From Lysinibacillus piscis (GTDB lineage: Bacteria; Bacillota; Bacilli; Bacillales_A; Planococcaceae): 64,000 bases of DNA. The DNA lies in assembly GCF_026012395.1 (NCBI RefSeq), contig NZ_BRZA01000002.1, positions 992,001 through 1,056,000 on the forward strand, given 5' to 3'. Below are positions 10,001-18,296 of the stretch, piece after piece. A program made the translations under genes and the position numbers. Every line of letters starts with the position of its first letter. The first letter of the stretch is position 1. The notes under the pieces were generated by a model. The model did no database searches and had not been told where the DNA came from. It was given only the letters and a program-made list of their open reading frames with translations.

Positions 10001-10171
10001 ATCGATTTGTCCTTTTACAGCATAGCTCTGACTTGGATGATTGAACACGTCAAACCATAAAAGTCTTGCGCCTGTTAAAAACAAAATAAATAAGCTAATG
10101 ATGATGATAATTTTTCTTTGTTTCATACCTGCCATATCAAAGCACATTATATAGATGTAGCGCTTTGACAC
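7064..10171 (-). CDS. Hybrid sensor kinase with 7TMR-DISM sensor, REC and second LytS-type kinase
   Basis: About 1035 residues. Order: first membrane segment (IIIIISLFILFLTGA), extracellular 7TMR-DISMED2-like beta domain (LDGEWLFYPYEWL ... SYHLKIIV ... RSASEVYVN), seven-helix block (~225-425), HisKA with phospho-acceptor His in NTSHELRNPLHGI (~455), HATPase with ISDTGIGI and GGFGLGLSIS, receiver domain with acidic DDE and Asp in IISDVMMPKMSGYE (~760) and Lys in NDYVTKP, then a second His_kinase/HATPase pair of LytS type (QIEPHFLFNALNAI). It would sense an outside ligand and pass phosphate internally. A GTG at 10171 preceded by AAAGGGGG is taken as start; the frame begins at 10189 and an ATG at 10126 is also possible. 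No separate response regulator adjoins. Confidence 0.85.
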   Translation of the reverse strand: MSKRYIYIMCFDMAGMKQRKIIIIISLFILFLTGARLLWFDVFNHPSQSYAVKGQIDLRNQAIQEGQVVTLDGEWLFYPYEWLAEQGKQSVPTKAPTAIQVPKGWSTALKEGDKTPYGYGSYHLKIIVKPEEDMTYSLRIPSIRSASEVYVNHRLLGRAGQLGERASDTVAQNIPYTLSFQTNGQEVIDIIVQVANFQDPRNGGIVRSIQFGKADVVNREVQLSIAMQQLVAVVFLIHAIYAVILYTIGDKDKRLLDFSLLMFSTMLFYLLGSDEKLLSYWLSINYEWGFKGVHLAMLGIGYSLWQCMMKWLPTKIHKWMPYSFVLYGVAAFLTLILPARYVVLIQPVYGTLLGIPMALTMVIMLCKSIKEWREHLFLLLAIVAFINNIAWYGILLVTGTKMIHYPFDLIITMACLATVWFKEYAQVHADTQKLAMKLQKADKLKNEFLANTSHELRNPLHGILNISKAVLEREAHALSTKSVNDLETVLSVGQRMSLMLNDLLDVMHLKENTPTLQLQTFSIHTIIMGVIDILSFMKEGKDIQFILEIPEDFPKVYADENRVIQIVFNLLHNALKFTNEGQIVITGNQQDGRAEFAISDTGIGIDSDTMQRLFEPYEQGELSKAMVEGGFGLGLSISKRLVELHGGILQVESMIGVGSTFRFTLPLSTVMDRLVDSKQPVSSPYEEVAAAKQLKYQPEQAVIDGKRARILVVDDESINLRVVETILPSELYEVVTVTSGMAALDMLHTHTWDLIISDVMMPKMSGYELIRVIRQRFSMIELPVLLLTARNQPMDMDNGFLAGANDYVTKPVNSLELRARVEALTNMKTAVQERLQMEAAWLQAQIEPHFLFNALNAIVTFSEIGDERASKLLEALSDFLRESYKFQNTKDLVPLEDELHLVHSYMYIQQERFGERITFQCHVEVATDVRIPSLTIQPLIENALTHGILKRREGGTIYLHIVNVGGNIEITVTDDGVGMEEEHAAQLLELQTSHAKGIGLLNTNLRLKRLYGQGLHIKSKPNQGTSISFIVMRKK

Positions 10172-10285
10172 TACGCCCCCTTTATGCATAAATCAACATT
10201 TTGCGAAATTTATATCATATCAAATGCTCCTACACATAAACTGAACAACTAGTCTAACAAAATATTTCTACACAGAGAAAACAAA

Positions 10286-10333
10286 AAACTCCCCAATAGG
10301 CTCTGATATATTCAGTCACCCATTGGGGAGTTT
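10286..10333 (-). repeat. Terminator-like repeat, family B (copy 1)
   Basis: Stem AAACTCCCCAAT/ATTGGGGAGTTT (10286-10297 with 10322-10333) caps a loop GGCTCTGATATATTCAGTCA. Read on the minus strand it ends in TTTTTT. The apex is shared with the repeat at 11461-11510. Confidence 0.7.
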
Positions 10334-10560
10334 ATTTTGTTCTCGCAATACCATATGATACTTTTTCGCTATATATTAAGATGTAATGACTTACTGCTAG
10401 AACAACCAGTAAGTAATAAATTATTTCATTCTAATTGGCAAGTTCATAATGAATTGATGTAAGACACTTTCCTATAAGAAAGTAACAAAAGAACATGTTA
10501 GATATCGGAAGCCTTTTTACATACATCATAAGTTGATTTTTAGAGAATGCAGTTTCAAAA
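10334..10560. other. Intergenic DNA without a recognised gene
   Basis: Upstream of the MarR operon. It holds an 18-base dyad ACTTTC-N6-GAAAGT at about 10469-10486, which could be an operator or hairpin. No coding frame with a start signal was seen. Confidence 0.4.
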
Positions 10561-10562
10561 CC

Positions 10563-10611
10563 TTGTAATCCAAACACCTTTCATTTATAATTTAGTTAAG
10601 TTAACTAAATT
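10563..10611 (+). promoter_or_regulatory. SigA promoter overlapped by MarR-type operator
   Basis: -35 TTGTAA (10563-10568), 17-base spacer, perfect -10 TATAAT (10586-10591). A palindrome with 11-bp arms around a central G (10589-10611, core TTTAGTTAAGTTAACTAAA) overlaps the -10 and the start site, the position expected for autorepression by the MarR protein encoded downstream. Confidence 0.75.
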
Positions 10612-10634
10612 ATTTTAGATACGGAGGATTACCA

Positions 10635-10922
10635 TTGGAAAAAGAATTACTTATCAATGAAAATAAACAAAAGAAACCATTTCTTTTTAAACTTGGGATA
10701 GGGCTTCTGATTTTTTATCCTATACTTTGGGGTTTTGCAGCCATCGTACCATTTATCCCATTTCCAACCTCTATAAAGGCTACTATCATAACAGCATGTA
10801 TAATAGTAGGAGAAATCTTTTTTTTGATAGGTGTTGCCTTTGTTGGAAAAGAAGTAGTAACCAAATATAAAAGTAAGTTAAATCCAAAAAATTGGAGAAA
10901 AAAAAATGACAGACAACAGTAG
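10635..10922 (+). CDS. Small membrane protein (transporter-suffix-like)
   Basis: 95 residues with two hydrophobic helices (LGIGLLIFYPILWGFAAIV and IITACIIVGEIFFLIGVAF) and a basic C-terminal tail. It resembles the standalone 'transporter suffix' domain proteins seen next to regulators and transporters; that assignment is from memory of the pattern. TTG start at 10635 is set by ACGGAGG 7 bases upstream. Its last 17 bases overlap the start of the marR-type gene, so the two are translated from one message and this protein is probably the regulated function. Confidence 0.65.
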   Translation: MEKELLINENKQKKPFLFKLGIGLLIFYPILWGFAAIVPFIPFPTSIKATIITACIIVGEIFFLIGVAFVGKEVVTKYKSKLNPKNWRKKNDRQQ

Positions 10923-11352
10923 AACAAATGAAAATATAGCTACAAAAATCAATCAAACACTGGAAGAACTATGGCTGTTACTTGAAACAAAAGAAAGGAG
11001 CTATACAAATTTTCAATTAAATAATCAACAATATACGTTATTAACATTAATTATTCGATACCCCTCCTCCACCCCTACAATGTTGGCAGAAATAATGAAT
11101 ATAACCAAGAGTGCAATCAGCCAACAGTTAGTAAAGCTTGAGGCGGAAGGGTATATTATTAGAAAGCAACATACCGATGATAAACGTGCATTTTCAGTTG
11201 AGCTAGGCGAAAAAGGCTTATTGTATAAAAAAGAATGTGACCTATTTATGCAACAGCTTTCTGAAAAATATTATGCAAATTTATCACTTGAAGAATTAAC
11301 CAATTTTTTATCAGCACTTCAAAAACTAACAAAAGTAATTGATAAACTGTAG
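10906..11352 (+). CDS. MarR-family transcriptional regulator
   Basis: 148 residues with a winged helix: LNNQQYTLLTLIIRYPSSTPTMLAE, recognition helix region NITKSAISQQLVKLEAEGYI and wing RKQHTDDKRAFSVELGEKG. ATG at 10906 with TTGGAGA upstream; overlaps the preceding small membrane protein by 17 bases. The near-perfect palindrome over the operon promoter is its likely binding site. Base composition is more AT-rich than the flanking deoD and kinase genes, and repeat copies flank the operon, which suggests an inserted module. Confidence 0.85.
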   Translation: MTDNSRTNENIATKINQTLEELWLLLETKERSYTNFQLNNQQYTLLTLIIRYPSSTPTMLAEIMNITKSAISQQLVKLEAEGYIIRKQHTDDKRAFSVELGEKGLLYKKECDLFMQQLSEKYYANLSLEELTNFLSALQKLTKVIDKL

Positions 11353-11372
11353 TGTTTATTCAACAACTTTTA

Positions 11373-11409
11373 AAGAGCCTTGCTATAATTTGACTATAGC
11401 AAGGCTCTT
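11373..11409 (+). terminator. Terminator of the MarR operon
   Basis: 15-bp perfect stem AAGAGCCTTGCTATA with its complement, 7-base loop; weak T tract follows. Confidence 0.75.
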
Positions 11410-11460
11410 ACATTTACAATTAGAAAACCAAAATCTCAAGCAAGTGTCCTGTAGCAAAAT

Positions 11461-11510
11461 CAAAAAACCCATTAGGCTCTGATTTGTTCAGTCACCTAAC
11501 AGGTCATGAA
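11461..11510 (-). repeat. Terminator-like repeat, family B (copy 2)
   Basis: Shares GGCTCTGAT..-TTCAGTCACC with the copy at 10286-10333; stem ACC..TTAGG/CCTAA..GGT. On the minus strand it ends in TTTTTT and lies ~115 bases after deoD, for which it can act as terminator. Confidence 0.65.
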
Positions 11511-11626
11511 TAGCAGGCTTTAAAGGTTCGTTCAACCTCTAAATCCTTGATACCATTTTAGTCGGTTTTTGGTTGGCTGCACGTTTTTCTCCAAAATCAC
11601 ATACAGCTAAAACATGGATATATCAA

Positions 11627-12334
11627 TTAGTCTTGAATCGCTGCATCCAATGCTACTACGATCATATCATTGAATGTTGTTTGACGCTCTTCTGCTGTTG
11701 TAACCTCACCTGTTAAAATGTGGTCACTTACTGTTAGAACTGCAAGTGCTTGACGTCCAAATTTTGCTGCTAGCGTGTAAAGTGCTGCTGATTCCATTTC
11801 GACAGCTAGTACACCATACTTCGCTAATTTTTCATTTTGGTGCTCATCTGAATAAAACAGGTCTGCTGTAAAAATGTTCCCTACTTTTAGATTTAAGCCA
11901 GCCGCTTGTCCTGCATTGTATGCTTTTAATAATAAATCAAAGTCAGCGATTGGTGCAAAGTCGATTGCGCCACCCCAAATAATTTGATTCATACGTGTAT
12001 CAGATGTTGCTCCTTGCGCTAAAATCACGTCACGTACTTTCACGTCTTTTTGAATCGCACCACAAGTACCTACACGGATTAATTTTTGCACATCATATTC
12101 TTGCATTAACTCTGTTGCATAAATTGAAATCGATGGTACACCCATACCCGTACCTTGTACAGAAACACGTTTTCCTTTATATGTTCCTGTATAGCCAAAC
12201 ATATTACGTACTTCATTGTAGCAAGTAACATCCTCTAAAAATGTTTCTGCAATGTATTTTGCACGTAATGGGTCCCCTGGTAATAAAATTGTATCAGCGA
12301 TTTCACCTTTTTTTGCATTAATATGAATACTCAT
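11627..12334 (-). CDS. deoD: Purine nucleoside phosphorylase DeoD
   Basis: 235 residues, normal length for the hexameric low-molecular-mass class. Visible family motifs: [20 protein letters not shown], phosphate-binding [19 protein letters not shown], base-site [10 protein letters not shown] and VSDHILTGE. It splits purine ribo- and deoxyribonucleosides with phosphate to base plus sugar-1-phosphate for salvage. ATG at 12334 follows AGAGGGA at 7 bases; upstream in-frame ATG at 12364 lacks such a site. It stands alone here rather than with drm/pupG. Confidence 0.93.
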   Translation of the reverse strand: MSIHINAKKGEIADTILLPGDPLRAKYIAETFLEDVTCYNEVRNMFGYTGTYKGKRVSVQGTGMGVPSISIYATELMQEYDVQKLIRVGTCGAIQKDVKVRDVILAQGATSDTRMNQIIWGGAIDFAPIADFDLLLKAYNAGQAAGLNLKVGNIFTADLFYSDEHQNEKLAKYGVLAVEMESAALYTLAAKFGRQALAVLTVSDHILTGEVTTAEERQTTFNDMIVVALDAAIQD

Positions 12335-12415
12335 ATGCCAATCCCTCTTTTCTATCAGTTTCACTTTCCATCATACTTGGTTTCAGAAAATTTCGCAATG
12401 CTAGACGTCTAGCAA

Positions 12416-12637
12416 CTAAAAATCTTCTTCATATAAAGCCCACAGTGCATCAAAAGCTTCAATACTTAAATTGTCTGTTGCAAATGATTCAATATAAGAA
12501 GAAAGCTCATCAAAATCTGTGCTCTGCTTCGGAAAATTATGCTCATGAAACATATCTTCCGCAAAGCGTACCTTGATATCTCCCCAATCTCCTCCACGGA
12601 ATGTAAGTGCATACATATAAAAACTTCTATTACGCAT
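12416..12637 (-). CDS. YozE family protein (UPF0346)
   Basis: 73 residues matching the YozE SAM-like fold family: [12 protein letters not shown] at the start, [18 protein letters not shown] in the middle and [12 protein letters not shown] at the end. Function unknown; the family is widespread in Bacilli. ATG at 12637 is preceded by GAGGAG at 8 bases; the frame extends to 12655. Confidence 0.82.
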   Translation of the reverse strand: MRNRSFYMYALTFRGGDWGDIKVRFAEDMFHEHNFPKQSTDFDELSSYIESFATDNLSIEAFDALWALYEEDF

Positions 12638-12681
12638 GATAAATCTCCTCTTCATTCAAATACTTTTTGCCAGTTTAACAA

Positions 12682-12710
12682 AAAAACGAGCCATCGTCAT
12701 ACAATGGCTC
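12682..12710 (-). terminator. Hairpin with T-tract upstream of yozE
   Basis: GAGCCAT/ATGGCTC stem followed by T7 on the minus strand, lying 5' of the yozE-like gene with no minus-strand gene feeding it for several kb. Could be an attenuator of that gene or a guard against antisense transcription. Confidence 0.55.
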
Positions 12711-12903
12711 CCCACTTCTTCCATCCTAACTATGATAGACTACAAACAATAAGTATTTAGAATCATTTTCTTACCACTAATTTAGATATAAAATAACTAT
12801 TTATAATCTGAAAAATAAAAATCTTTGGAAATAACGATAGCTATATTTAGCAAAATAAGCTAAAATTGAAATCGACTATTTAAAAAATGGAAAGGTGATG
12901 GCG

Positions 12904-14745
12904 ATGAAAAATTCTCGCAGACGTTCAAAATTCTCTCTAAAGCGCCCGTCTCTCTTTAAAATAAAGCCTTTACGGAAAAAGAAAGCGCATACTTCTGAAG
13001 GACATGAGAAAATACCTTCTACACCTGAAGAAAAAAAGCAACGTTTTTACCATTTAATTCGAGGAAAAGTCCTTATTATCTTCACACTTATTATTCTAAT
13101 TAACGGGACAATGGGTGTGTTATCTTACATTAATATACATAACCTACAGAGTAAGATGAGCGATTTTACTGAAAAGAATGTACAAGAACAAATGATGGTG
13201 AATAAGCTGGCCTATGAACTTGCACGGCTAACCAATTTAGAGCAAGCTTATTTAATTACAGGGAATGGCAGTCTATCCACTTCCCATAAAATAAAAATTG
13301 AGTTGATTAATAAAAATATTACAGCCCTTTTAAAACAATTTGCCAATCGAGAAAATGAGCTCAAACAAATACAAGGAATTGACCAATACTATCGCAATTA
13401 TCTTGATTATTCAAAAAAAGTAATGACAATGCGAGATGAACTTGGTTTAGCACAAGCACAAAAGCTAGTGATGAGTGGTACAGGAGAAGCAATGAAGCTG
13501 CAAATTGACCGCAGTATTGAGTCCATTAATGCAGAAATAGAACAAACAAATCAAAAGACATTAGCCCGTCTGAATCAGCAAGTGAATATCTCTGTTATGG
13601 TCTTTTTAGTCATTTCACTGATTGGCTTTGTACTAGTTGTTATTTTTGGCTATATATTGTTCAAATCATTGAAAAATAATACACAATCGATTAATGAATC
13701 GATTCTGGATATTGCACAAGCTGGCGGTGACTTAACACGTCGCGTGAAAGTGCGTAATCGAGATGAATTTTCAACAATTGCTGCTTCAACAAATACATTG
13801 ATTGTCTCGATTTCTAATTTAATTAAACGTGTAAGTGAGTTAGCAGATCATGTATCAAGTAGCAGTCAAGAATTAATGTCATTAGCTGATGAAAATTCAC
13901 GTACTATTCAAAATATCGCAGACGTCTCTGCCGATATTGCGAGCGATAGTGAAAATACTATTACAAGCATGAACAGTGCACAGCAAAAAATGAGTGAATT
14001 AGAGCACGTTATTCATCAATTAAACGATCAAGCTAATGCCGTACAGCGTGCAGCAGGTGCTATGCAACAGGCTGCAGATACAGGCAGTCAATCTGTTCAG
14101 CAATCCTCTTTAGTCATGCAATCGATTGAAGAAACAATGGCTTCTACGACGACAACGGTGGAAGCATTAGGGCGTAAATCGGCAGATATTACTTCGATTA
14201 TTAGTACGATTACCGCCATTGCAGAGCAAACAAACTTACTAGCACTAAATGCAGCAATTGAAGCGGCACGTGCTGGTGAACATGGACGAGGCTTTGCAGT
14301 GGTGGCAGATGAAGTGAGAAAGTTAGCAGAGCAGTCACAATATGCAGCCAAAGAAGTGACAACGATTGTTACATCGATTCAACATGAAGTGTCTTCTATT
14401 ATTGCGCAAAACCATGAAGGTGTCACATCCGTCATTCGTGGTGTAGAAGTCACAAACGAAACAAATCAATCATTAGAAAATATTTTAGCGCAAACACATG
14501 AAACAACTGCTATTATTGCTACAATGGTTGAGAAAATTGCTTTAACGCTCGATTACAGTAATGCGGTAGCAAATGATTTTGTGCATGTCAATGCCTATGC
14601 AGAACATTCTGCATCAAATACAGTTACGTCCGCAGCAGCCGCTACACAAGGCTCTGCTTCCATGCAAGAAATTAATGCAGCCGCCGTAGAATTAACACAT
14701 CAAGCAGATGATTTACGCAATCTTGTGAATGAGTTCAAAGTATAA
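12904..14745 (+). CDS. Methyl-accepting chemotaxis protein
   Basis: 613 residues: a long basic cytoplasmic N-tail (~45 residues), first membrane helix ([18 protein letters not shown]), ~150-residue extracellular four-helix-like sensor, second helix ([20 protein letters not shown]), HAMP, then the signalling hairpin with the tip [20 protein letters not shown]. The basic N-tail ahead of the first helix is longer than usual. ATG at 12904 is preferred because AAAGG lies 8 bases upstream; GTG 12895 and ATG 12898 are in frame but too close to it. Ligand not predictable. Monocistronic. Confidence 0.88.
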   Translation: MKNSRRRSKFSLKRPSLFKIKPLRKKKAHTSEGHEKIPSTPEEKKQRFYHLIRGKVLIIFTLIILINGTMGVLSYINIHNLQSKMSDFTEKNVQEQMMVNKLAYELARLTNLEQAYLITGNGSLSTSHKIKIELINKNITALLKQFANRENELKQIQGIDQYYRNYLDYSKKVMTMRDELGLAQAQKLVMSGTGEAMKLQIDRSIESINAEIEQTNQKTLARLNQQVNISVMVFLVISLIGFVLVVIFGYILFKSLKNNTQSINESILDIAQAGGDLTRRVKVRNRDEFSTIAASTNTLIVSISNLIKRVSELADHVSSSSQELMSLADENSRTIQNIADVSADIASDSENTITSMNSAQQKMSELEHVIHQLNDQANAVQRAAGAMQQAADTGSQSVQQSSLVMQSIEETMASTTTTVEALGRKSADITSIISTITAIAEQTNLLALNAAIEAARAGEHGRGFAVVADEVRKLAEQSQYAAKEVTTIVTSIQHEVSSIIAQNHEGVTSVIRGVEVTNETNQSLENILAQTHETTAIIATMVEKIALTLDYSNAVANDFVHVNAYAEHSASNTVTSAAAATQGSASMQEINAAAVELTHQADDLRNLVNEFKV

Positions 14746-14756
14746 CAACAGAAAGC

Positions 14757-14804
14757 GTGTCAGCCATATGGTCTTCGGACAATTTGGCTGACATTTTTTA
14801 TGTA
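14757..14804 (+). terminator. Terminator of chemoreceptor gene
   Basis: TGTCAGCCA pairs with TGGCTGACA, followed by T6. Confidence 0.85.
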
Positions 14805-14892
14805 TACATTACTTATTTTCAATATATTTTTATTGAAAAACAATAAAATTTAATTTAAAATCAATATATCCATTTATTTGTGAGGTGATTTT

Positions 14893-15384
14893 ATGAAATA
14901 TCGACACAGCTCCACTATTTTTTTGAAGGTTGTTCTTTTCCTTATCGGTATTGCTATTTTGGCACTTTGTATATTTGGGATACCTGCTATCGCCATAAAA
15001 GACGCAATGGCCCATCCTCAATCAGCTTATGTAGCCTATCTTTTTGTAGGTTATGCGTATATCGCCTGTATACCCTTTTATACTGCTTTATATCAAGCTT
15101 ATCGACTATTGAGCAATATCGATCAAAACAAAGCGTTTTCACCGTCTTCGATTAAAGCTTTAGCGACTATTAAATATTGTGCGATAACTATTATTTCTTT
15201 AATTGTGCTTGGTATCTTCATCGCGCTCGTCTTATTCTCTGGTAAAGAAGATATAACAGGTATTATCATGTTAGCCTTGATTAGTCTATTAGCATCTAGT
15301 GCTATCGCAACCTTTGCGACTGTTTTACAAAAACTTTTACAACAAGCCTTAACGATGCAGTATGAAAATGAGTTAACAGTCTGA
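14893..15384 (+). CDS. DUF2975 membrane protein
   Basis: 163 residues with four hydrophobic helices (FLKVVLFLIGIAILALCIFGIP, YVAYLFVGYAYIACIPFYTALY, ITIISLIVLGIFIALVLF, IIMLALISLLASSAIATFATVL) in the DUF2975 pattern with a YQAYRLLSNIDQNKAFS loop. Family members normally sit directly before a small Cro-type regulator (YozG); none follows here within 100 bases, so this copy seems orphaned. ATG at 14893 follows GAGGTGA at 6 bases. Function unknown. Confidence 0.7.
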   Translation: MKYRHSSTIFLKVVLFLIGIAILALCIFGIPAIAIKDAMAHPQSAYVAYLFVGYAYIACIPFYTALYQAYRLLSNIDQNKAFSPSSIKALATIKYCAITIISLIVLGIFIALVLFSGKEDITGIIMLALISLLASSAIATFATVLQKLLQQALTMQYENELTV

Positions 15385-15429
15385 TTCACTTGCTGTCCAT
15401 GGTGTCTAGGTTCAAGCCTTTTGATATAG

Positions 15430-15482
15430 CAAAAACATCCGTCATCAGTTGATAAAATTCATCTCCTGATGACGGATGCACA
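15430..15482. terminator. Convergent terminator
   Basis: 13-bp stem CATCCGTCATCAG with its complement, ~17-base loop, between the convergent DUF2975 and diguanylate cyclase genes. T-rich flank on the minus side. Confidence 0.75.
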
Positions 15483-15483
15483 T

Positions 15484-17262
15484 TTAGTTCGAAGTCATGA
15501 TCACTTGATTGCGTCCCTCTGCCTTTGCCTTATATAAAGCCTGGTCTGCTGCATTAATAAAATCTGTTATTTTAGGGTACACATGTAAATTGGCTGCGAA
15601 AACAACACCTATGCTGGCTGTGACTTGGTTTTGTTTAGATACCTTATGCTCAATGTGTAGCTGTTCAATCGTTTGGCGTATTGTTTCAGCTACCTCTAAA
15701 CATTGTGCTGCTGTTGTTGACATTAACAATACAGCAAATTCTTCACCACCATAACGCGCTAAAAAGCCTGTGGATGGTATGACTGACGAGGCTACCTGTG
15801 CAAATGTATGCAACACTTTATCACCCTCGACATGTCCGTAATAATCATTGAATGCCTTAAATTCATCCACGTCCATTAAAATTAGCCCAATATTACTTGG
15901 TTGATGCCAAATTTGCTCACATTGCTCATTAAAATAATGGCGATTGTATACTTGCGTCAGCCCATCTTTCCATACTTGTTGCTGTAATCGCTCATTCATT
16001 TCTACTACATCTTGTACACTTGCCTGTACCTTATCATCTAATGTGCGATTTAATGCGTGCAATTCATCGTTTAAATATTTTGTTTTTTGTAGCTCTTTTG
16101 CATAGGAATGGCTCACTGCAATCACTTGACATAGCACAAATATAGTCGCTCCATACATCGCTAGCTGTGGTGTATTGATGATTGTTTGTGCCACTAAATA
16201 ATCATTGACAACTGTAACGAGCATCAGTAAGCTACCGATTAAAAGCCAAATCGCTGTAAAATCTCTTTTACGAAGACGTAAAATGGGCAAAATCAATACA
16301 TATATACAAATCGGAACGACAAATAAAAATAACCATTTAAACCATAATTGGAATGTGCTCACTTCTGTCAACACCGTCACAACCGTTAATACACAGACGA
16401 TGATTACAATACTATACAGCAGCCACTTTAACACACGCCCTTTATATAATTGATAGATTGTCCATACATAGACAACACTTAGCCAATCTGTTACTAGATA
16501 CTCAATGCGCGTAATCGTTAGCCAAGATGCATTAGGCAGCCATGTCGTCGCTAATATATTTCCTGTAAAGAAGCCACGCACGACCATTAAAAAACAAAAT
16601 AGCCCAAAAACGAAAAAGGATTTTTGCCTTTTAGCCAGTAGTGCAAACAACACTGCAAATACACCCATTACTAGGATTGTGCCAATTTGGAAAAATAGCT
16701 GATATTGCTGGTAGTAATAATAATCCGCTACATTTTGGACGCTGCCTATCACGAAATCATTATTCACACCACCTTGCTGATGATGAAAATTTGAAATTTG
16801 CAAAACAATATCCACTATATCTTTTTTCGGTGTAAAATAACCAATTTGTGCCGCCATCTCTGGTACACTTTGCGCTTTTGTCGCTCCTACTTGTCCAGCC
16901 TGTATGACAAGCTCTCCATCTATGTACAGTCGGTAAGCTGTATACATATATTGTGAATAAATACTCATTGTCTTATCCACAAAATCAGCATCTACCTGTA
17001 GTTGTTTATGAAATGTCGCATAGCCATTAGCATCTCCCCACAAATCCTGAAAAGCTAGTGGTGCTGCTACCATTGTAGCTTGCTGCTGTTCCATTTGCTT
17101 TGGCTCCAACAATTGATTTGGGTACATAGCCCATTCTCCATCTAATTGATAAACAGTCTGCTGTGTTGTTGGAACGATATCCTGTATTGTCTTTTTCTCA
17201 ATGGAACAACCACCGCATAGCAACACAGTGACCAGTAACATCATCCATAAACGTCTACTCAT
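15484..17262 (-). CDS. Diguanylate cyclase with 7TMR-DISM sensor
   Basis: 592 residues. N-terminal signal segment with a lipobox-like LLCGGC, extracellular DISMED2-like domain (LDGEWAMYPNQLL ... YATFHKQLQV ... YRLYIDGELV), seven membrane helices (~195-400), a short coiled coil, then a GGDEF domain with intact GGEEF active site (ARYGGEEFAVLL, ~500) and LTQVYNRHYF / ILMDVDEFKAFND motifs. It should make cyclic-di-GMP from two GTP in response to an external ligand. The sensor half has the same layout as that of the hybrid kinase at 7064-10171. Start ATG with GGAGAG 6 bases upstream. Confidence 0.87.
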   Translation of the reverse strand: MSRRLWMMLLVTVLLCGGCSIEKKTIQDIVPTTQQTVYQLDGEWAMYPNQLLEPKQMEQQQATMVAAPLAFQDLWGDANGYATFHKQLQVDADFVDKTMSIYSQYMYTAYRLYIDGELVIQAGQVGATKAQSVPEMAAQIGYFTPKKDIVDIVLQISNFHHQQGGVNNDFVIGSVQNVADYYYYQQYQLFFQIGTILVMGVFAVLFALLAKRQKSFFVFGLFCFLMVVRGFFTGNILATTWLPNASWLTITRIEYLVTDWLSVVYVWTIYQLYKGRVLKWLLYSIVIIVCVLTVVTVLTEVSTFQLWFKWLFLFVVPICIYVLILPILRLRKRDFTAIWLLIGSLLMLVTVVNDYLVAQTIINTPQLAMYGATIFVLCQVIAVSHSYAKELQKTKYLNDELHALNRTLDDKVQASVQDVVEMNERLQQQVWKDGLTQVYNRHYFNEQCEQIWHQPSNIGLILMDVDEFKAFNDYYGHVEGDKVLHTFAQVASSVIPSTGFLARYGGEEFAVLLMSTTAAQCLEVAETIRQTIEQLHIEHKVSKQNQVTASIGVVFAANLHVYPKITDFINAADQALYKAKAEGRNQVIMTSN

Positions 17263-17282
17263 CTTTTACTCTCCTATGTACC

Positions 17283-17326
17283 AACAAGCCGATTTATCTA
17301 CAGCATCTGTAGTAAATCGACTTGTT
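17283..17326 (-). terminator. Terminator of the ypmR-ypmS-msrA-msrB operon
   Basis: Long stem built on GATTTA-CTACAG / CTGTAG-TAAATC extended by AACAAG/CTTGTT, 3-base loop, just after the msrB stop. Confidence 0.75.
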
Positions 17327-17328
17327 TG

Positions 17329-17757
17329 TTAATCAAATAAGGATAAATATTGGCCATAACCCTCTTGTTCTAAATCTGCTTTTGCCACAAAGCGTAGTGC
17401 AGCCGAGTTAATACAATAACGTAAACCACCTAGCTCACTTGGTCCATCTGGAAAAACATGTCCTAAATGGGAATCAGCTTCTTTACTGCGCACCTCCACA
17501 CGACGCATACCATGTGATGTATCAAAATGCTCTGTCACTTCTTCTTGTGATACAGGTTTAGCAAAGGCTGGCCAACCACAGCCTGAGTTGAATTTATCGA
17601 TGGAGCTAAATAAAGGTTTCCCTGATACGATATCCACATAAAGCCCCTCTTCAAAATGCTCATCATATTCATTGCGAAATGGTGGTTCTGTCCCATTTTC
17701 TTGTGTCACATAATACTGTATATCTGTTAATTCTTTTAAACGCTTTGCTTTATCCAT
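17329..17757 (-). CDS. msrB: Peptide-methionine (R)-S-oxide reductase MsrB
   Basis: 142 residues. Conserved [29 protein letters not shown] and the catalytic Cys in RYCINSAAL. The zinc-binding CxxC pairs of some MsrBs are absent, as in Bacillus MsrB. Reduces the R epimer of methionine sulfoxide in oxidised proteins. Its ATG overlaps the msrA stop (TAATG), so the two are translationally coupled. Confidence 0.94.
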   Translation of the reverse strand: MDKAKRLKELTDIQYYVTQENGTEPPFRNEYDEHFEEGLYVDIVSGKPLFSSIDKFNSGCGWPAFAKPVSQEEVTEHFDTSHGMRRVEVRSKEADSHLGHVFPDGPSELGGLRYCINSAALRFVAKADLEQEGYGQYLSLFD

Positions 17758-18284
17758 TATTGTTTCCCCCAGTGATGTGCTTGAAAGGCTTGACGGCCTG
17801 AGCCGACTGCATACCGCTCATAATGCATCGGATTTTTTTTATAATATTGCTGATGATATGTTTCAGCAGGATAAAATGGACTAGCTGGTAAAATTTTCAC
17901 AGCAATCGGTTGCTGGAATTTTCCCGATGCTGCTAAATCTGCTTTGGACTGTTCTGCTAACTGATGCTGCTCTTCATTATGATAAAAAATAGCTGTTGTA
18001 TAAGATTCACCACGGTCGTAAAATTGTCCCCCTGCATCAGTTGGATCAATTAATGTCCAATAAACTGCAAGCAATTGCTCATAGGAATACAGTGTATCCT
18101 CAAACGTAATTTGCACTGCTTCCAAATGTCCTGTTGTTTCTGAGCAAACTTGTTCATAGGTTGGGTTTTCTACATGACCACCTGTATAGCCTGAAACGAC
18201 TGACTCAATTCCAGGCATTTCATCAAATGGTTTCACCATACACCAAAAACAGCCACCCGCAAATGTTGCATATTGTTTTGCCAT
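17757..18284 (-). CDS. msrA: Peptide-methionine (S)-S-oxide reductase MsrA
   Basis: 175 residues with the active-site GGCFWC at the N-terminus, [18 protein letters not shown] and the tail AETYHQQYY. Reduces the S epimer of methionine sulfoxide. ATG is preceded by AAGGAGG; only 12 bases separate it from the ypmS stop. The msrA-msrB order is reversed relative to Bacillus subtilis (msrB first there, from memory). Confidence 0.94.
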   Translation of the reverse strand: MAKQYATFAGGCFWCMVKPFDEMPGIESVVSGYTGGHVENPTYEQVCSETTGHLEAVQITFEDTLYSYEQLLAVYWTLIDPTDAGGQFYDRGESYTTAIFYHNEEQHQLAEQSKADLAASGKFQQPIAVKILPASPFYPAETYHQQYYKKNPMHYERYAVGSGRQAFQAHHWGKQ

Positions 18285-18296
18285 GCCACTTCCTCC

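Noticed and set aside
12810-12870. SigD (motility) promoter before the chemoreceptor gene
   Set aside because: TAAA and CGATA are present but the spacing is 13, not 15, and the -10 is incomplete.
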